Part shown: positions 46,884 through 53,881 of the stretch, piece after piece
How positions within the stretch are numbered: the stretch's first letter is position 1
How the letters are laid out: each line of letters begins with the position of its first letter
Assembly: GCA_945787445.1 (NCBI GenBank)
Contig: CALZHT010000022.1
Span: 1 to 64,000 of the forward strand
Origin: an uncultured Desulfobulbaceae bacterium
GTDB lineage: Bacteria > Desulfobacterota > Desulfobulbia > Desulfobulbales > CALZHT01
Direction: 5' to 3'
Length of the DNA stretch: 64,000 bases
Notes under the pieces: model-generated
Told to the model about the DNA's origin: nothing
What the model saw: the letters and a program-made list of their open reading frames with translations, nothing else
Database searches by the model: none
Position numbers and translations under genes: made by a program

Positions 46884-47300
46884 ATGCTTTCCCTCAGCAA
46901 GAAAAGCAAATACGGCCTCAAGGCTCTTCTGGCTTTAGCCGTGAGTTACGATCAGGGATTATTGCAGATCAAGGATATTGCCGCCAGGCAGGACATACCG
47001 CGGCAGTACCTGGAACAGATTTTCAATCAGCTTGGTAAGGCAAATATTATCAAGAGCGTGCGCGGCAAATATGGCGGCTACAGTCTGGCACGGCCGCCCG
47101 GTCAAATCCTGGCCGCGGAAATCATCACTCTGCTGGAAGGCGGCATTGAGTTTATTCCTATGACCAATGATCCAACCGATGTCGTCTACGACCTTTTTCA
47201 TAAGGCAGAAAAGAAAGTCCTGGAAGTTCTTACGGTGAGCCTGGCCGATCTCCTTTCTCAGCAGCAGTTACGCCGCAATGTTATTTCCTATAATATCTGA
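46884..47300 (+). CDS. Rrf2 family transcriptional regulator
   Basis: A 138-residue Rrf2 protein: winged helix with SKKSKYGLKALLALA, IKDIAARQDIPRQYLEQIF and VRGKYGGYSLARPP. The three-cysteine Fe-S ligand cluster of IscR/NsrR is absent (there is no Cys at all), as in the cysteine-metabolism regulator CymR, so a different ligand or protein partner is expected. It lies 450 bp upstream of the sulfur-carrier operon, whose promoter carries a large palindrome; it is the obvious candidate regulator. This link is inference. Confidence 0.88.
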   Translation: MLSLSKKSKYGLKALLALAVSYDQGLLQIKDIAARQDIPRQYLEQIFNQLGKANIIKSVRGKYGGYSLARPPGQILAAEIITLLEGGIEFIPMTNDPTDVVYDLFHKAEKKVLEVLTVSLADLLSQQQLRRNVISYNI

Positions 47301-47578
47301 TCCCTTATTGAACAGGTAAATCTACGTTTATACTCCCTCATAGGGAGTACAAGTGCCTTTATGCCCTCTTGCGAGGTGCTTCAGGGTGTACTTCATGATG
47401 CTTGTTATCGCTTAGGGAAAATCCCGTTGCACCGGTGAACTTTAATTCCGCCCGTCACAAGCACTGGGTCAAAAATTCACCTTTTATCGCGTAAAGGTTT
47501 TTTTCTCCTAGCCCACATTTCTCACCAGCATCTGCTGCAACGCTGCAATGGCAGATGTCTACTGCTTCGCGGCACACC

Positions 47579-47614
47579 GTTTCGCGATGATACTTGTAAG
47601 AAATTCGGGCCAGA
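47579..47614. other. Conserved 36-base intergenic motif (second copy)
   Basis: GTTTCGCGATGATACTTGTA and on: about 80% identical to 40792-40827, with GTTTCGC, ATACTTGT, AGAAA, CGGGC and AGA preserved. Both copies lie in long gaps. A weak hairpin with a T-run (47479-47504) precedes it. Confidence 0.5.
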
Positions 47615-47652
47615 AAAGATGCAGGAGATTTTTTGAGAGAGACATTTTTTTC

Positions 47653-47713
47653 TTGACAGGGTGAGCTTTGTGACTTAATCTTGATTAAATTGATCAATTT
47701 AATCAAGATTAAG
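47653..47713 (+). promoter_or_regulatory. Promoter of the sulfur-carrier operon overlapped by a perfect 40-bp palindrome
   Basis: TTGACA at 47653-47658 and TAATCT at 47676-47681 are 17 bases apart, a near-ideal sigma-70 layout. A perfect palindrome of 40 bases occupies 47674-47713; its left half is CTTAATCTTGATTAAATTGA and its right half the exact reverse complement. It covers the -10 box and the expected start of transcription, as a repressor operator would, and ends 34 bases before the ATG. Confidence 0.82.
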
Positions 47714-47747
47714 AAAATTAAGAAAATGATTTTGAGTGGAGGAAGGC

Positions 47748-47963
47748 ATGCAGATCACTATCAATGGCGAAGATCAGCAACTTGATGATGCACGTCTCAC
47801 AATTGCCCAGCTGTTACAGGTAAAAGATGTAGAATCACCGGACATGGTCTCAGTGCAGCTCAATGGTGAGATAGTTGACCGGTCGCGATATGATGCGACA
47901 GAGATCTCGGACAACGATCATGTAGAATTCCTGTATTTCATGGGGGGCGGCACTTTCGCATGA
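47748..47963 (+). CDS. ThiS/MoaD-like sulfur carrier protein with extended C-terminus (HcyS-like)
   Basis: A 71-residue beta-grasp protein (MQITINGEDQQLDDARLTIA...). Its end is EFLYFMGGGTFA, so three or so residues follow the Gly-Gly that must be exposed for adenylation. In Wolinella the HcyS carrier is likewise trimmed by a JAMM protease before activation by an E1-like enzyme, and its thiocarboxylate feeds homocysteine synthesis. All partners occur here in order. GGAGG lies five bases before the ATG at 47748. The stop overlaps the next start (ATGA). Confidence 0.86.
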   Translation: MQITINGEDQQLDDARLTIAQLLQVKDVESPDMVSVQLNGEIVDRSRYDATEISDNDHVEFLYFMGGGTFA

Positions 47964-49192
47964 AAGGATTCACTACTAAGGCCGTTCATGGGGCCTCCCT
48001 GAAGAAAGATGTGCATGGTTCCTTACGGATGCCGGTTTATGACAGCGTTGCCTTTGAGCATGAAAGCGCCCGCTCGATCCAACTTACTTTTGAAGGGAAA
48101 AAACCTGCACACGCCTATTCCCGTATTTCTAATCCCACGGTTGAGGACTTTGAGCAGCGGCTGCGGTTGCTTTCCGGCGGGACGGCGGTGTTGGCAGTGG
48201 CTTCAGGAATGGCCGCCATAAGCAATACCATTCTGGCATTGGCAGAAACCGGAACTAACATCGTGACCACCAGATATCTTTTCGGCAACACCCTGTCGCT
48301 GTTTGAAAAGACCCTTAAGCCTTGGGGTTTGGAGGTCAAGTATGTTTCAATGACCGACCCGGATGAAGTCGATTCCGCTATCGATGCCAATACGCGTGCT
48401 GTGTTTGTTGAAAGCATCACCAATCCACAGCTCGAGGTTGCCGACTGCAGCCAATTGAGTGTAGTGAGCAAGAAACATGGGGTGCCTCTGGTGATGGACA
48501 ACACGCTGCTTACCCCATATCTTTTTAACACCAAAAAGGCAGGGGTGAACATCGAGGTTCTTTCAAGCACCAAATATATTTCCGGCGGAGCAACATCCGT
48601 TGGTGGGGTTATTATCGATAACGGCAATTTTGCCTGGTACAAGTCCCCAAGGCTGGGGAATCTCGCCAAAAAAACGGGACAGATGGCTTTTATAGCCGCC
48701 CTTCGTCAGGAAATTTACCGTAACGTCGGGGCCTGCATGTCTCCCCATAATGCATATCTCCAGAGCCTTGGGCTGGAGACCATGAGCCTGCGTATAGAGA
48801 AAAGCTGTGCAAATACAATGCAACTGGCGAAGTTTCTCGAACAGCATGCAAAGGTCAAGGCGGTCCACTATCCCGGCCTGCCAAGTTCACCTTACTTTGC
48901 AATCGCCGGAAAACAGTTCAACAATAAATACGGCGGTCTGCTGACCTTTGACCTGGAGAGCCGGGAGGCCTGCTTTGCCTTTATAGACAGGTTGCAACTC
49001 ATCAGGCGGGCAACCAATCTCAACGACAACAAGACACTTATCCTGCATCCTGCTTCCACAATATTTACCGAATATTCCGAAGAGGAAAAATTGGCCATGG
49101 GGGTAAGGCCGACCATGCTTCGTTTAGCGGTCGGCATTGAAGACCATGAAGATCTGCTTGAAGACTTGGAAAGGGGGTTCGAACCATTATGA
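47960..49192 (+). CDS. Cys/Met-metabolism PLP enzyme (O-acetylhomoserine sulfhydrylase-type)
   Basis: A 410-residue PLP enzyme of the cystathionine gamma-synthase/MetY family. Landmarks are AYSRISNPTVEDFEQRL, AVASGMAAISNTILAL, the cofactor-binding VDSAIDANTRAVFVESITNP, DNTLLTPYLF and the PLP-lysine segment SSTKYISGGATSVGGV. It starts within the stop of the sulfur-carrier gene. The context argues for homocysteine formation from O-acetylhomoserine using protein thiocarboxylate as sulfur donor. A gamma-lyase or gamma-synthase role is the alternative. Confidence 0.88.
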   Translation: MKGFTTKAVHGASLKKDVHGSLRMPVYDSVAFEHESARSIQLTFEGKKPAHAYSRISNPTVEDFEQRLRLLSGGTAVLAVASGMAAISNTILALAETGTNIVTTRYLFGNTLSLFEKTLKPWGLEVKYVSMTDPDEVDSAIDANTRAVFVESITNPQLEVADCSQLSVVSKKHGVPLVMDNTLLTPYLFNTKKAGVNIEVLSSTKYISGGATSVGGVIIDNGNFAWYKSPRLGNLAKKTGQMAFIAALRQEIYRNVGACMSPHNAYLQSLGLETMSLRIEKSCANTMQLAKFLEQHAKVKAVHYPGLPSSPYFAIAGKQFNNKYGGLLTFDLESREACFAFIDRLQLIRRATNLNDNKTLILHPASTIFTEYSEEEKLAMGVRPTMLRLAVGIEDHEDLLEDLERGFEPL

Positions 49193-49193
49193 T

Positions 49194-49287
49194 TGATGAA
49201 ATCGTAAAAAATACGACTTCATCGTTATATTACGTCGTAACTCGTTATAATTACATGGCACGTTAACCATTTTCCCGATTTTTTACG
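49194..49287. repeat. 100-bp interspersed repeat with TACGAATTCATC-type hairpin (copy 1)
   Basis: It begins TGATGAAATCGTAAAAAATA, passes through ATTACATGGCACGTTAACC and ends TTTTACGG just at the ribosome site of the MoeB-like gene. Copies in the opposite orientation lie at 50117-50211 and 55922-56019. Shared parts are the hairpin, the GTTAACGTG block and the AAAAAGTCG end. Confidence 0.75.
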
Positions 49288-49295
49288 GAGTTATC

Positions 49296-50111
49296 ATGAT
49301 TGACTTTACCTCAGAACAACTGGAACGTTACAGCCGCCATATCCTTCTGCAGGATGTCGGCGTGGAAGGCCAGGCTAAATTGCTTGGCGCCAAAGTGTTG
49401 ATCGTCGGAGCCGGCGGACTCGGGGCTCCTGCCGCCCTGTATTTAGCGGCAGCCGGTATCGGAACCATCGGCATTGTTGACAGTGATACCGTGGAAATCT
49501 CCAACCTGCAGCGGCAGGTTGTGCATTTTACCAAAGACATCGATATGCCCAAGGTTGAATCGGCCAAGGAGAAAATGCTTGCCATCAATCCCGGTATTGA
49601 GGTCAAGACCTATCAGGAATGCCTGAATGCCGATAATATCAGGGCGATCATCCGTGACTACGATTTTGTCGTGGATGGTACAGATAATTTTCCCACCAAA
49701 TTTCTGGTGAACGATGCCTGTGTCATGGATAATATTCCCTTTTCCCATGGGGGAATTCTGCGGTTCGATGGTCAGACTATGACGGTGGTGCCTGGGAAAT
49801 CGGCGTGCTACCGGTGCTTTTTTCGGAAACCACCCCCTCCTGATGCGGTGCCGACCTGTTCCCAAGCCGGAGTGCTTGGAGCAATCGCCGGTATGCTCGG
49901 CACAATCCAGGCAGCCGAGGCTTTAAAGTATGTTACTGAAGTGGGAGAACTCCTCACCGACACCTTGCTCTCCTTTAATGCCAAAACCATGAATTTCAGA
50001 AAAGTAACATTGCAAAAGCAAAAAAACTGCCCCATTTGCGGTGAAAACCCAACTGTAACCGAACTTATCGATGAAGAACAGGCTTTGACTTGTAATCTGC
50101 GGCAATATTGA
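49296..50111 (+). CDS. MoeB/ThiF/HesA-type E1-like activating enzyme
   Basis: A 271-residue adenylating enzyme that activates the C-terminal Gly-Gly of a beta-grasp carrier. The N-terminus RYSRHILLQDVGVEGQAKL is the MoeB/ThiF signature; the nucleotide loop is VGAGGLGAPAALYL, with the adenylation Arg in ISNLQRQVVH and DGTDNFPTKFLVND. Zinc ligands are CYRCF and CPICG. The Cys near ALGAPTCSQAGVLG-type position is present as PTCSQAGVLG. It lies between the PLP enzyme and JAMM protease genes, so the HcyS-like protein is the likely partner (HcyF role). Confidence 0.9.
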   Translation: MIDFTSEQLERYSRHILLQDVGVEGQAKLLGAKVLIVGAGGLGAPAALYLAAAGIGTIGIVDSDTVEISNLQRQVVHFTKDIDMPKVESAKEKMLAINPGIEVKTYQECLNADNIRAIIRDYDFVVDGTDNFPTKFLVNDACVMDNIPFSHGGILRFDGQTMTVVPGKSACYRCFFRKPPPPDAVPTCSQAGVLGAIAGMLGTIQAAEALKYVTEVGELLTDTLLSFNAKTMNFRKVTLQKQKNCPICGENPTVTELIDEEQALTCNLRQY

Positions 50112-50116
50112 TGGCC

Positions 50117-50211
50117 CTGTAAAAAGTCGGGAAAAAGGTTAACGTGGAATGTAAAATTAGGGATTTACACCCTGATACAACGGTGAATTCGTATTTTTAC
50201 GAATTCATCAA
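50117..50211. repeat. 100-bp interspersed repeat (copy 2, inverted)
   Basis: TGTAAAAAGTCGGGAAAAAG, then GTTAACGTGGAATGT, ending in the hairpin TGAATTCGTATTTTTACGAATTCA. It occupies nearly the whole gap between the MoeB-like and JAMM genes, in the opposite orientation to the copy at 49194. Transcripts of the operon would carry both and could pair. Confidence 0.78.
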
Positions 50212-50232
50212 TATTAGAAGGGCGTCACAACT

Positions 50233-50643
50233 ATGCTGAAAGTGAAAGAAAATGTCATCAGGGCCATTATTTCCCACGCAGAAAAAGAGCTGCCCTATGA
50301 AGCATGTGGTTATCTGGCTGCAGAGGCCGGCCTGGTCGGCCACCATTACGAGATGACCAACACCGATAAAGCAGCTGATCATTTCAGCATGGATCCCCAA
50401 GAACAATTCGCAGCGGTAAAAGATATACGGAATCGGGGACTGACACTCTGTGGCGTGTACCATAGCCATCCGGAGACCCCGGCCCGGCCGTCTATCGAAG
50501 ATATCAGATTGGCGTATGACCCGGACCTCAGCTATGTCATAATTTCCCTGGCCGGTAAGGAACCCATAGTCAAATCATTTCTCATCAAGGGAGGGGAAGT
50601 CAGCCCCGAAGCCCTTGAGATCCTTAAAGAGGAAGGAATTTAA
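50233..50643 (+). CDS. JAMM/Mov34 metalloprotease (HcyD-like)
   Basis: A 136-residue JAMM protein. The zinc site is complete: Glu in ELPYEACGYL, then VYHSHPETPARPSIEDIR with both His and the Asp. Bacterial stand-alone JAMM proteases in ThiS/MoaD clusters remove residues after the Gly-Gly of the carrier. The carrier in this cluster ends GGGTFA, which requires exactly such a step. The family includes Mec+ and HcyD. Expected location is the cytoplasm. Confidence 0.9.
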   Translation: MLKVKENVIRAIISHAEKELPYEACGYLAAEAGLVGHHYEMTNTDKAADHFSMDPQEQFAAVKDIRNRGLTLCGVYHSHPETPARPSIEDIRLAYDPDLSYVIISLAGKEPIVKSFLIKGGEVSPEALEILKEEGI

Positions 50644-50717
50644 TTCTGGAATTTCTATGCCCGAAACAAATTTCAGGAGGTTATGAAGTGATATCGAATT
50701 TTACATGGACAGCAGTG

Positions 50718-50757
50718 AAGTGCCTAAAGTTCGAAGTGTACTAAAGTGCCTAAAGTT
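50718..50757. repeat. AAGTGCCTAAAGT repeat (copy 2, short)
   Basis: AAGTGCCTAAAGT occurs twice here around TCGAAGTGTACT. Related to 10546-10628 and 59873-59956. It lies between the JAMM and TusA-like genes. Confidence 0.65.
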
Positions 50758-50823
50758 GTGGTTCATGACAAAATTTTTCAAGGTCAAATTGCCTGTAATC
50801 AATCATCCATATCGGAGGATACC

Positions 50824-51066
50824 ATGACAAAGATAAAAACAGCAGACGCGGTCAAAAATTGCCGTGGAGTCGGATGCCCCATGAACATGGTCTATACAAA
50901 GGTGGAACTGGCCAAATTACAGTCTGGCCAGGTCCTTGAATTGATCCTGGACGATGGTCCGCCCATTAATAATGTGCCGGGATCGGTTATCAAAGAAGGG
51001 CATAAAATTCTGGAACAGAGACAGCTTGCAGACGGCGCCTGGTTGGTACTGGTTGAAAAGGGCTAA
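50824..51066 (+). CDS. TusA/SirA-like sulfur-transfer protein
   Basis: An 80-residue TusA-fold protein. The conserved Cys is in KNCRGVGCPMNMVYTKVEL, equivalent to the CPxP motif of TusA, with Met-Asn in place of the usual Pro-containing end. The GQVLELILDDGPPINNVPGS stretch fits the family. CGGAGGAT precedes the ATG at 50824. It closes the sulfur cluster and may carry persulfide sulfur to the E1-like enzyme or carrier; this is inference. Confidence 0.85.
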   Translation: MTKIKTADAVKNCRGVGCPMNMVYTKVELAKLQSGQVLELILDDGPPINNVPGSVIKEGHKILEQRQLADGAWLVLVEKG

Positions 51067-51144
51067 TCCGGGAGAAATGTGAATGTGGATTGAAGAATTT
51101 AGAAGTTTCGCAATTCTCAATTCACCATTCAACTATTGAATGAT

Positions 51145-51343
51145 TAGCTAGTTTCCATCCGGAAACGCCCCTTTTGCGAAATCTCTGCGTCGATCTGCGG
51201 AATTGCTTGTGCAACGTACACAAGTACGTCTCCGCGCAATTCATTGATCTCCTTGACCTTTCGCAAAATTGTCAGTTTCCGAATTGGATACAACTTGATC
51301 AAGCATCCTCCAAGTCTGCGACTTTCCGGATGGGAACTAGCTA
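51145..51343. repeat. MITE-like element with 21-bp terminal inverted repeats (element C)
   Basis: Ends 51145-51165 (TAGCTAGTTTCCATCCGGAA and one more) and 51323-51343 are reverse complements over 20 of 21 bases. The interior has a central hairpin (ACGTAC-ACAA-GTACGT) followed by CTCCGCGC. The right end contains the TAG stop codon of prfC (51337-51339, minus strand). Same plan as elements A and B. Confidence 0.8.
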
Positions 51344-52923
51344 TACTCTCTGGTCTTGTGGAAGTTTATATCGGGGAAAAGCTCCATGGTGCGGGATAGT
51401 CGCCACTCACTGGCTGCCAGAAAGGAGAGATGACCCTCCGCGTCCATGGCCAGGTTGGCCTGGTTTTTGTTTGTAAACTCCTCAAGCTTTTTTTTGTCAT
51501 CACAGCTAATCCAGCGGGCCGTAGCGTATTCCACTCCTTCGTATACCGCATCAACTCCATATTCCGCCTTGAGCCGCGACATGGTCACGTCAAACTGCAG
51601 CACCCCCACAGCCCCCAAGATATAGTCACTGCCCATAACCGGTCTGAACATCTGCACCGCACCTTCTTCGGCCAACTGCAGCAGCCCCTTATTGAGCTGT
51701 TTGGCTTTGAGCGGGTTCTTGAGCAGGACCCGGCGGAAATGTTCGGGTGCGAAATTTGGAATCCCGGTAAATTTGAGCGGCTCCTTGTCGGTGAAGGTGT
51801 CGCCGATCTTGATGGTGCCGTGGTTGTGGATGCCGATAATATCGCCCGGATAGGCCTCCTCCACATTGCTGCGGTCCTGGGCCAGGAAGATGGTGGCATT
51901 GGCCAGGGCCACTTCTTTGCCGAGCCGGTGGTGACGCACCTTCATGCCGCGGTTGAACTTCCCGGAACAAATACGGAAAAATGCGATGCGGTCCCGGTGG
52001 GCTGGATTCATATTAGCCTGGATTTTAAAAGCAAAACCTGAAAAAGATTGTTCGTCTGGGGAGACCTGCCGGCTGGTGGTGGAGCGGGGACCAGGTGCTG
52101 GTGCCAGTTCAACAAAGGCGTCTAATAATTCCTTGATTCCGAAATTATTGATGGCACTGCCGAAAAATACCGGAGTCTGGCTCGCCTTTAAATATTCTTT
52201 ATGTTCAAAGGGATTGGCCGCTCCTTCCAGGAGCTCTATATCCTCGCGAAGTTTATCAGCCTGACGACCTAGTAATTCGTCAAGCATCGGGTCATCAAGG
52301 TCTTTAACCACGATACTGTCCTGCGGCCGGGTATCCTGGCCGGGAGTGAAGAGGTGCAGCTGCCGCTGGTAAATGTTGTACACCCCTTTGAAGCTTTTGC
52401 CCATGCCAATTGGCCAGGAAAGCGGCGTGCATTCAATCTGCAGCTTTTCCTCAATATCAGCAAGGATGTCCAGCGGCTCCATACCTTCCCGGTCAAGTTT
52501 ATTGATAAAGGTTATTACCGGGGTATTACGCATCCGGCAAACTTCCATTAATTTCTCGGTCTGCGCCTCAACGCCCTTGGCGTTGTCAATCACCATGAGT
52601 GCACTGTCAACTGCGGTCAGTACACGATAGGTATCTTCGGAAAAGTCCTGATGACCGGGAGTGTCCAGCAGGTTAATCTCAAAATCTTGGTAATTGAATT
52701 TCATCACCGAAGTGGTGACTGATATTCCACGTTCCTTTTCAATGGACATCCAGTCGCTGACCGCGTGATTGGCTGTTTTGCGCGATTTCACCGCGCCGGC
52801 CATCTGGATGGCGCCGCCAAAAAGCAGCAATTTTTCAGTTAGGGTTGTCTTGCCGGCATCCGGATGGCTGATGATACCAAAAGTGCGGCGACGATTAATT
52901 TCATTCGTATGTTTTGCGCTCAA
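51337..52923 (-). CDS. prfC: Peptide chain release factor 3
   Basis: A 528-residue translational GTPase that recycles RF1 and RF2. The G domain has [16 protein letters not shown] (G1), [11 protein letters not shown] (G2), [16 protein letters not shown] (G3) and [10 protein letters not shown] (G4). Domains II and III follow, with [19 protein letters not shown]. The C-terminus [13 protein letters not shown] aligns with the end of other RF3 proteins, so the gene is complete. The start is TTG at 52921-52923 (no in-frame ATG nearby) with AAGAGGT upstream. The final Ser codon and stop lie in MITE-like element C. Confidence 0.95.
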   Translation of the reverse strand: MSAKHTNEINRRRTFGIISHPDAGKTTLTEKLLLFGGAIQMAGAVKSRKTANHAVSDWMSIEKERGISVTTSVMKFNYQDFEINLLDTPGHQDFSEDTYRVLTAVDSALMVIDNAKGVEAQTEKLMEVCRMRNTPVITFINKLDREGMEPLDILADIEEKLQIECTPLSWPIGMGKSFKGVYNIYQRQLHLFTPGQDTRPQDSIVVKDLDDPMLDELLGRQADKLREDIELLEGAANPFEHKEYLKASQTPVFFGSAINNFGIKELLDAFVELAPAPGPRSTTSRQVSPDEQSFSGFAFKIQANMNPAHRDRIAFFRICSGKFNRGMKVRHHRLGKEVALANATIFLAQDRSNVEEAYPGDIIGIHNHGTIKIGDTFTDKEPLKFTGIPNFAPEHFRRVLLKNPLKAKQLNKGLLQLAEEGAVQMFRPVMGSDYILGAVGVLQFDVTMSRLKAEYGVDAVYEGVEYATARWISCDDKKKLEEFTNKNQANLAMDAEGHLSFLAASEWRLSRTMELFPDINFHKTREYS

Positions 52924-53099
52924 TGTATGATGACCTCTTAAAAAGAAGAAGATTTACCTGCTGCCTCGAGATAATCTCAAAAAGTCGAAAAGGGTTTCTT
53001 TGTTGGTCACATGTTGTAAATGGGATCGACAAGGTAGGGTCTTTTTCTATCAAGTAGCATACCCTCGAGACTTACAGATGCAGGTTGTCCTCCAGACAT

Positions 53100-53129
53100 A
53101 AAAAAAGACGGGCCGGAATACCGGCCCGT
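53100..53129 (-). terminator. Intrinsic terminator upstream of prfC (possible attenuator)
   Basis: On the minus strand ACGGGCCGG, a 4-base loop and CCGGCCCGT form a perfect 9-bp G+C-rich stem (53129-53108), followed by seven T residues (53106-53100). It points toward prfC, about 180 bases upstream of its start, and no minus-strand protein gene lies before it. Confidence 0.82.
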
Positions 53130-53139
53130 AGACCAAATA

Positions 53140-53168
53140 ACTATAATCAAAGAATCCCTATTTGTCCA
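53140..53168 (-). promoter_or_regulatory. Sigma-70-type promoter on the minus strand, just before the terminator
   Basis: TGGACA (53168-53163) and TATAGT (53145-53140) are separated by exactly 17 bases. Transcription would begin near 53133 and meet the terminator hairpin after only a few bases. This is the best promoter candidate for prfC. Confidence 0.65.
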
Positions 53169-53243
53169 GCGTTTCCCTTGGCAATGTCTATGTTATGGTT
53201 GGTGCTGTCTGCGTAATTTAATAAATGTAGAAAATTTACCAGC

Positions 53244-53272
53244 TTGACAGGAGAAGGGTGTTCCCTTATATT
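53244..53272 (+). promoter_or_regulatory. Promoter of the MarR-family gene, leaderless layout
   Basis: TTGACA (53244-53249) and TATATT (53267-53272) are 17 bases apart. The start codon ATG at 53283 follows the -10 box by only 10 bases, so transcription would start about 3 bases or fewer before the ATG. There is no room for a ribosome site. Confidence 0.72.
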
Positions 53273-53282
53273 AGTTATTACT

Positions 53283-53762
53283 ATGAACGATCAGAAGGAG
53301 CAGGCCCAACGACTGGCAGGTTATCAAACAAACAGACTGCAGGAACTCATCCTTGAAATGCATGATTGCTGCAAAGAAGCAATGCATTTCCAGGCCCGTT
53401 CCTTTGGTCTCCTGCAATCGGAACTCAAATGTCTTCTCCTTTTTGAAGGCCATAAGTATCTAACCGGCATGGAGATTGCCGCTTTGCTCGAAGTGGCCAA
53501 AAGCAGGGCCACCGTGATCATCGACAATCTTGACAAAAAAGGATTTGTCAGCCGGGTAGCGGACCCGAACGACGCCAGGGTAAAGCTCATAAGTCTCACA
53601 TCTGTCGGGGTAAAAAAAGTGCAAGAGATTGAAGAATTCATCTTCGGTCTCTATTTCAAACTCCTCAACCATATAAATCCTGCCAAACGCAACGAAGTTA
53701 TAGCGGCATTGGAAACCTTGCGTTCCGCAATGCTCTCTATTCAGGAGATGCATAAAAAATAA
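53283..53762 (+). CDS. MarR family transcriptional regulator
   Basis: A 159-residue MarR-type protein: helical dimerisation ends and a central winged helix (LTGMEIAALLEVAKSRATVI, then DNLDKKGFVSRVADPNDARV with the wing Asp and Arg). It has two neighbouring Cys in EMHDCCKEAMHF, which could sense oxidants or sulfur species. I chose ATG 53283 because the longer frame would begin inside the -35 box. The haem c/rhodanese selenoprotein gene follows 119 bp downstream and is a likely target. Confidence 0.86.
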   Translation: MNDQKEQAQRLAGYQTNRLQELILEMHDCCKEAMHFQARSFGLLQSELKCLLLFEGHKYLTGMEIAALLEVAKSRATVIIDNLDKKGFVSRVADPNDARVKLISLTSVGVKKVQEIEEFIFGLYFKLLNHINPAKRNEVIAALETLRSAMLSIQEMHKK

Positions 53763-53881
53763 TTTTTTTATCTCTAAGGTTAACAGTATGAACTAAATGG
53801 AGGTGTTTAAATAAAGAAAACCGATCGATAGGAAGAAAGGCAATTATAGAAGTTTGTCAAATTTTACAGGAGGACGGATAC

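Noticed and set aside
47301-47652. SAM, T-box or similar riboswitch upstream of the homocysteine cluster
   Set aside because: No recognisable consensus core; the promoter and palindrome lie downstream of this region and explain regulation better.
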